From assembly GCF_000002075.1 (NCBI RefSeq), contig NW_004797653.1:498635-526134 (forward strand): 27,500 bases of DNA, written 5' to 3'. The translations under genes and the position numbers were made by a program. The notes beneath the pieces are model-generated. The model did no database searches. It was not told the DNA's origin and saw only the letters and a program-made list of their open reading frames with translations. This document shows, in pieces, positions 21,658 to 27,500 of the stretch (the stretch's first letter is position 1; every line of letters starts with the position of its first letter). Source of the stretch: Aplysia californica. Lineage: Eukaryota; Mollusca; Gastropoda; Aplysiida; Aplysiidae.

Positions 21658-21775
21658 GTCAGAAGAAGAAAAAGCAAAAGAAGAAAAAGAAGCAGAAGAA
21701 GTAGAAGAAGCAGAAGAAGAAGAAGAAGAAGAAGAAGAAGAAGAAGAAGAAGAAGAAGAAGAAGAAAGTGGAGAG
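21658..21775 (+). repeat. (GAA)n purine tract
   Basis: GAA units with AAA, GCA and GTA interruptions become pure GAA from about 21714 to 21765. An ATG at 21650 opens a Glu-rich frame that stops at 21779, and the opposite strand reads as polyleucine or polyphenylalanine. I treat both as artefacts of the trinucleotide repeat. Confidence 0.9.
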
Positions 21776-23534
21776 GAATAGGAAGATGAGGTGGTACGTG
21801 GTGCTTGTGGTTATGGTGGCACAGGAGGAGGAGGACGAGGACCAGGGAAAGAAAATCATTCAGCAAGCCCCAGACGGTTCACAGTACTTACTCCATGAGA
21901 CCTTTTGTCAAATTATGGCTATATACTCTTTCGTTCGGGTCACCTGGTACAGATAATGTTACATTATGCGACAAGTTGAATATTTCAATCAATGCAGTGT
22001 CTGACGACACTGACAAAATAATGTTGAAAGGTGAAAATGAAGTCCAAACGATTCTGTGGACATAAAGTAGGCTTGTGTCTCCTGTGTGATTAGTTGGTGC
22101 TACGCTGTCCTTATCTTATATTTAAAAAAAACAATAACGGTTGTGTTTTTCCTTCTTTTCTTTGTATGTCACTCTCTAGTAACGATTCCACTCATCTACC
22201 CCTATCTTCGGCACTTGTATGACCTATTTGTATTGCAGGTGCCTTAAAACTCTTTAATCAAAGTTTTAAAAATTAACTTTTCTCAGCGTTCAGCAACTGA
22301 CGCCATGCCCATGTGTTTCCTTCATAACAATTAGAGCTGTAAAATCGATGAGACAGAAGCAACACCTTCAAGAAACTTAAGATTTAGGAGCTAGCTGAGG
22401 ACACCAAAAAGTTAGGGAGAATTGATTAAAGTGGGGGGGAAAGGGGGGGGGGGGGCTGCTTTTAAAGTTGACGATTTTGGGTAAGTTAGGTATCTGGACG
22501 TTTTTCTGTCCGTGAACTTTTGTTTGCCTGTTATGCAACAAAATGTTGTTTTTCTCAAAACTTCAATTTTTGATAGCCTTTTCTCATCTACTTTTTTATT
22601 TTGTTTTTGATTCTAATGAAAATTTCAGGGTTTGTTATTCACACCATAACCTAATATTGTACAGGTGGAAAAGCAAATCGATGCTTTCAAAAGTGAGTTA
22701 AGGTTGATTATGTAGTCGAATTCAGAGGCATGATATGGGTAGGTCAGTTATCCATTTCTATCTTTTTTTTCTATTCTGGAAGGGCCTATCCAAGAGCCCA
22801 ACTAAATAAAAATATTTTGTATTGAGTATATCTACCAAAGTACCAAATTTGATACATTTTTAAAATTGGTGGGTAAAAAAAAATCCTTTATATTTTTAAA
22901 GAAAGTTGTTTATTTTTACTATGAATACCGTTACCATGGCAACCGTCCATTTTAAAGAATATTTAAATTTCATTTTAGAGATGTCTTCCTGTATTACCTC
23001 CTTGCTATAAGGCTTTATCTAAAAATGTCATAGCTACCAAGATAGGTCTATGAAGTAGGCCTACCCCTCCCCCAGCTGAAGTGGTTGTCCTATGGAAAAT
23101 TATACTTTTTAAAGATAGGTTATATCCCATTTTTGTTGTTGTGATTCTTTGCTTTGTTATGAACTAGGATGCTGCTACTATTTGCTTTTCTCAGTTCTTA
23201 CTTTCAGATAAGCTTGTCTCATGAAGGTATACGGTATACATTCAGTTTGAGAGGTCAGGCAGTTGTTTTGAAAAAAACCCAAAACTATAGTATATGAGCA
23301 GTAAGAGTCAGCTCTGATACTGCTGCTAGCCCCCGCAGCACTTACCCCCGATATCTCTTATTACAGAAATGTTGATGTGGGTACAGTCTTTGTTCGTGCT
23401 GGGAAAGATCTTTTTGATGACCTTTAGATCTAATTTTAAATATATATATATATATACATTTTAATACTTTAACTTTGTTCATTGTGTTTGATAAAAGAAG
23501 ACTGACCTTTTTAAATGGAAAATAGTATGTATAT
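21776..23534. other. Non-coding stretch with G homopolymers
   Basis: There is no supported gene here. A G7 run (22433-22439) and a G13 run (22443-22455) lie close together and could form a G-quadruplex. A short (TA)n is at about 23439-23456. Confidence 0.5.
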
Positions 23535-23970
23535 GTGAGGCAGCGTGGTGGAATCAGGCTCTCGTCAATTTTTGGGCATATTGAGTTATTGGTATCATCT
23601 TAAAAAGCTTGTTCATGTGTCTTGCTTTCAATGAAAAAATAACCTATCCATCTTCAATAGAAGTGGAGATATTTTGGATTGAAGGAGGTGGGGGCCACTT
23701 GATTCAAGAGTAAAATTAGCGAGAAAATGGCCGCCAAAGCTTGGTAAATTCCAAAGCTGGAGAGTCCAATGAAACTGTAAATTTCTATTTTTGTGCCTTT
23801 AATCAACGCTTTTCGGTGAAATCCTCAAAGGAATTTGTTTGTAAATGGACATACAAGGTGTTGAGCCGAAAAACAAAAAAATTGGTAAAAATTGTTAAGC
23901 AGGGAGAAAACTGCTGTTTCCTTCGATTTCATTATTTTGACGAGAGCCTGATTCCACCTCGCTGCCTCAA
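23535..23970 (+). mobile_element. Non-autonomous inverted-repeat DNA transposon (MITE-like), copy 3
   Basis: About 436 bp and the best-preserved copy. The left end is GTGAGGCAGCGTGGTGGAAT and the right end complement is TTGAGGCAGCGAGGTGGAAT, continuing into CAGGCTCTCGTCAA on both. ATAT flanks both sides and may be a 4 bp target-site duplication. The interior aligns with copies 1 and 2. A frame of about 90 codons through its right half has no transposase motif. Confidence 0.88.
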
Positions 23971-25949
23971 ATATTGTTCTAATTCAGAAAAAGTAGAAAA
24001 AAATTGTTAGTTTCATGAATTCTTAAGGACTGTATTTATTTTTTGTTTTTCTTTTCTCAGGTTTTCTCATTCTCAGTGTCAGTCTTTCGCATACCTATTC
24101 TGTTCTAGACAGAAAACAACTGTTGACATGGCATCTTTAGCTGACTCTCTTTAAATGCCAGTGTATCTGTATATTAGATGTATGTGATTAATTACAATTG
24201 TTGTTGAGTTTAAAAATCTTCTTTAAATAGGTACAGCCATCTGATTTCGAGTTGGCCTATGTCTTGAGGATTGGGGAGAGCAAAAGGAGGGTAGGGGGAG
24301 TGTAGAGTACTCTTTCAGTAAATTCATTTTAGACACCTACTGTAGTTGTAAAAAGACAAACATTTTTTATCAACATAAGGTACACATTCCGTGAGCCTGT
24401 CGTATGATGTCTTGCTTTTCCAATGGTTATTTTGTTTGTTTGTCTCTTTTGTTTTGTTTTGGTTTGTTTTTTTTAGGAATTGTGCGTAGGCCAACTAGGA
24501 GCTGATCAGGGTCGTCCAGATACAATGTCCATGTATACCTTGGGCAACATGTTTTTAGAAGTTCCTTGCTCTCATTGTAGATGTGAACTGACTTCATTAC
24601 ATATTATTGAACCAGATTCCCTTTTGTGGTTGTAAATTAATATTTCATGGTATTTTATTGGTACTATAGTTCGGTGAAATCCACTATTGCCGTTATTTCT
24701 CTGCCTCTGAATTAATGTTTTTTCAGCCTTTTATTCCCTTGTATTCAGCCAGATTTTTATCAAATTTTCCACGCGTCCCTCTTAATTGTTTGTTCTGCCG
24801 CTGGAAGACTGTTTTTGATTGTTTGATAAAGTAAACGTCTTTACGTTACGCAATCTGCTACTTTGTATTACTTTTTTTTTTTCAAAAAACATAGTAGGCT
24901 AGATAATATGTAACTCGAGGCGAATGCATCATTTTGATCTAGGCCTAATTACATTAGAAGATTTCAGGGGCACAATAGCATAAGTCATGTACTACTGCCT
25001 TTCTTTCACATTTCTTAGGGACCACTGCCATTCTTTCCATTTATAAAAATTGTAAATACAACACTAGTATACTACTACTGCTGTTTCTGATAAAAATGGT
25101 ATTTTGAATGAAAGAAAAACGATCCAAACAATACATTAAGACAGACAAAAATTAAAAGCCGTGACTAATTCCCCTCCCCCCTCTGTACTCTTCATTTGAA
25201 TTATTGGGTTCAAGTAATGACAGAGTGATCACTGCAAGTTGCTGCCATAGAGAAGAACAGCTACGTATATAACAATAAATCAATCATTCGTTGTAAATGA
25301 AAGTTTACGGGGAGAAAATTGTACCAGATCATCAAAAGACTGGTTAGAGAAATTGGAAACTTATTGAAGGGACCAGCAGAAAAGAAAGATGACATCATGG
25401 CAAAAAAAACCTTTAGAAGTAGAAGATTAGATAATTTGATTGGAAGAACACTTTCAATGCCAAGAGATTTTAAATAGACCACTCCCAAAGAACGAATTCA
25501 ATTTTTACGAACTACAGCCAATGAAGGAATTGGAACATAAAAACATGTAATAACCATGCAAGAATGATCAAATTCTGTTGAAAAAGTTGACCTTTAATAC
25601 TTTTTTTTTTCCAAAACAGAAGTGCTGCAAATATAACCAGAGACAACTCCCATCATTCTTTATGGATAACATCTAGCACAAAATATAATAATAGCAATGT
25701 TTTGTTGGTATTGATGCTTGGGTCGAGACGGAAAAACAAACACACATTTGTAAAAAGCCGTCAAACAAAAGATTTGTTTTAAACATTGGAATGAATCTAT
25801 TATATCAACTTATTACAAATTATTGAAATAATGGTGAATTGGAAGGTGCTGAGATTAAAGATATCAACGAGACTATAAAAGGAGAAGACAGAGATATTAA
25901 GGACACATTTTGGGAATGCCAAAGACACGATTGCCCAATTAGACAAAAG
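23971..25949. other. AT-rich stretch, no gene recognised
   Basis: There is no supported gene. Around 25300-25520 the plus strand has protein-like composition in frames that shift (for example MAKKTFRSRRLDNLIGRTLS), which could be a decayed coding sequence, perhaps an upstream part of the LINE that follows. I cannot assign it to a domain. Confidence 0.4.
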
Positions 25950-26335
25950 AGAATCAAATGAAAAAAAAAGAGAAGAAGAGGTAGACCAAATGGAAACTGC
26001 AGAGGTACGGTCAGGAATGAGACAACCTCACTGGGCCTAGATTGACCAAGGTAAGAGGAAGTAACCAGGGACGAACACGTGAGGCATGAACCTCGCTCTG
26101 CCTTGTGCAACTGACGGTATAGGGAGAGAGGAAATAAGTACACGTAGAGGTCAGTATGTTAGTGTTTTAGCGCCTGTAAATGGCTGCTTGCTCTGTATGC
26201 TTCCCAGGAAGTTGAGGTTGTTTCAGAATACTCTCAGGTCTGCTGGGGTAATAGTATAGATTCTGAAGCGAAAATAGAGCTTGCTGTTGAGCGGGGATTT
26301 GCGCTACCCAAATGCTATCTATTATTATTATTTTA
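25950..26335 (+). mobile_element. Decayed LINE (non-LTR retrotransposon) 3' end
   Basis: From about 25971 the plus strand reads RRRGRPNGNCRGTVRNE, then LGLD, and after in-frame stops RSALCN and RYRERGNK. This matches the order of the C-terminal tail common in CR1/L2/RTE-like LINE proteins (RRGRP..W.RTV..E .. GL.W .. W...V.ALC). At least three in-frame stops show it is dead. From 26151 the 3' UTR begins (CAGTATGTTAGTGTTTTAGC) and continues to AAATGCTATCT and (ATT)n at about 26320-26335. That ~180 bp tail is shared with the SINE at 179-373. The 5' limit is unknown; the clade is inferred only from the tail motif and the short-repeat terminus. Confidence 0.6.
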
Positions 26336-27500
26336 AAACATGGAGCAGCTTGTCACAGAAACGTATAAAACTGATCTATGTGTGGAAATTCGACGTTCGC
26401 ATCCGAATGGGATCAGGAATTTCTTCGTCATTCTTTCTCATAATTGATAGTGGTGCCCTGACGGGGGCCGAGTGGGCTGCCCTCGGAATTACACACAACT
26501 ACATAGCGGTTCGTTGGGTGTTATGCCCAGTGCACACTAGCCACTACCAAAATTTGATCTAGTCGATTCTGTTGCGCCAGCCAGATTGTTTACTCATTGA
26601 GGAGCAAAAGCTACCATTTGGCAAAATGTGACCGATTCGACATGCGACTTCGAAAAACAAACAAATGTTTGATTTTGAAAGTCACAGTCGAATTTAGTTG
26701 AATAAGTTGAATTCGGTCGTATTGTGTCAAAATAAGCTCCCCCATGAAGGAAAATCTAGCTGTCTCCGATTGAATCAAATGGATCAACACGATCAATGGG
26801 TGATTACATTTTCAAGTTTCTCTCGGACGCCACTGTATGGCGTCCAAGCATCCAATGGAAACTTGAGAATGTATTTACCCAGTCATCGCGTCAAAACCTT
26901 GCAGCAGCATCTGACACATTAATATTTCATTTACGATAAGAGTCGTCCGAGATAGCGTCAATCTAAATTAACTTTAAAAATCCATGCCAGTGCAATCAAA
27001 GAAACTTACTTAGTGTGTCGCGTGTGTATTGAGGTGCACTGCAGCACCAACATTGGTGGAATGAACATGTATTGAATATCAAATGAATTGACATTTTTTG
27101 TCCACACAAAACGATGTTTTATTTCGATAGTTTGAAATAGATTGGAAAACAGAGCAGTCACAAATACCAGTACGCAAAACTTAGATTTAACAAATTTTGT
27201 TTAGGAGACATTGCTTTTATTTTTATACAGAGCACGAACCCTTTAGGTATGGACTGTGTTAGAATTTGGACACCATTATCTGTCATTTAATCCCAAATAT
27301 CACAGAGTTGGAAACAATTAAAATGTCTGACCTGGAAGCAAAGTCACGTTTCTTCGGCGGCTGTTTCATTTGGCTCCACATTCAATGTTCCTCGGTAAAG
27401 ATTCATATCAAGGCTATGCTATTTACTGATGCCTAAATCATCGTTGACGAGATTTGCATCTCCAAGAATTGTCCAAAGGCGTTGGCCTTGTAAGAACATA
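26336..27500. other. Non-coding or upstream region, no gene confirmed
   Basis: This stretch is somewhat richer in GC around 26380-26560. Open frames here have no recognisable domain. A minus-strand donor (CTAA|GTAAGT) at 27010 follows an ATG at 27094 with a phase compatible with exon A, but the peptide is a poor signal sequence. A compound hairpin is listed separately. Confidence 0.4.
26812..26866. repeat. Compound (nested) hairpin
   Basis: The inner stem GGACGCCA (26825-26832) and TGGCGTCC (26838-26845) has a 5 nt loop. The outer stem TCAAGTTTC (26812-26820) and GAAACTTGA (26858-26866) encloses it. Both stems are perfect. Confidence 0.8.

Noticed and set aside
21650-21781. Glu-rich open frame starting with an ATG
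   Set aside because: It is entirely the GAA microsatellite and ends at a stop once the repeat ends.
23741-24010. Plus-strand frame of about 90 codons
   Set aside because: It lies mostly within the inverted-repeat transposon copy 3, has no transposase motif, and the frame is not kept in copies 1 and 2.
25820-26143. Minus-strand hydrophobic frame of 107 codons
   Set aside because: It is the antisense of purine-rich LINE C-terminal coding sequence.
27010-27094. Candidate first exon for the receptor on the minus strand (ATG at 27094, donor at 27010)
   Set aside because: Its phase fits exon A, but the peptide MSIHLIFNTC... has a weak hydrophobic core, the distance is 7 kb, and other phase-compatible short ATG frames exist, for example near 20262 and 23204.

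Overview
The window looks like AT-rich nuclear DNA of a multicellular animal. It has spliced exons with consensus GT/AG borders, introns of 0.8-4.8 kb, tRNA-derived SINE and LINE remains, small inverted-repeat DNA transposons and long microsatellites. There is no operon-like or prokaryotic gene packing. A marine invertebrate, perhaps an echinoderm or another invertebrate deuterostome, is my guess from sequence style only. No gene here identifies the species.

The only convincing gene lies on the minus strand between about 20.1 kb and 9.1 kb. Five exons are supported by splice sites and reading phase: A 20087-19951, B 15162-14826, C 11895-11757, D 10880-10729 and E 9434-9084. Exons B to E join in frame (phases 0, 1, 0). 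They encode the end of a cysteine-rich ectodomain with at least two three-finger (Ly6/uPAR/activin-receptor-type, LU) domains, one transmembrane helix and a tail of about 30 residues. There is no kinase domain. Exon A has the same cysteine-rich style, but its phase 0 end does not fit the phase 2 start of exon B. At least one exon between them is missing from my reading, or A belongs to another transcript. The signal-peptide exon was not found.

Layout: 1-178 is a trinucleotide microsatellite that continues the 3' tail of a minus-strand SINE (179-535). From 536 to 9083 the sequence is AT-rich, is the 3' flank of the gene, and carries a ~430 bp inverted-repeat transposon at 7335-7764. From 9084 to 20087 the gene exons alternate with introns. 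The introns hold a second copy of that transposon ending 18 bp from a splice donor (14370-14807), another small inverted-repeat element (16055-16300), a fold-back repeat, a 49 bp direct duplication and two perfect hairpins. From 20.4 to 21.2 kb two (AT)n arrays flank a unique ~320 bp segment. From 21.2 to 27.5 kb the DNA is mostly non-coding, with a GAA tract, the third transposon copy (23535-23970) and a decayed LINE 3' end (25950-26335).

Two observations stand out. First, the receptor's last two LU domains are each cut by a phase 0 intron exactly 11 residues before their terminal Cys-Cys motif, a trace of domain duplication, and the membrane-proximal motif is nearly identical to that of activin type II receptors although the protein has no kinase. 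Second, the SINE at the left end and the LINE at the right end share a ~180 bp 3' tail, as expected of a SINE and its LINE partner.
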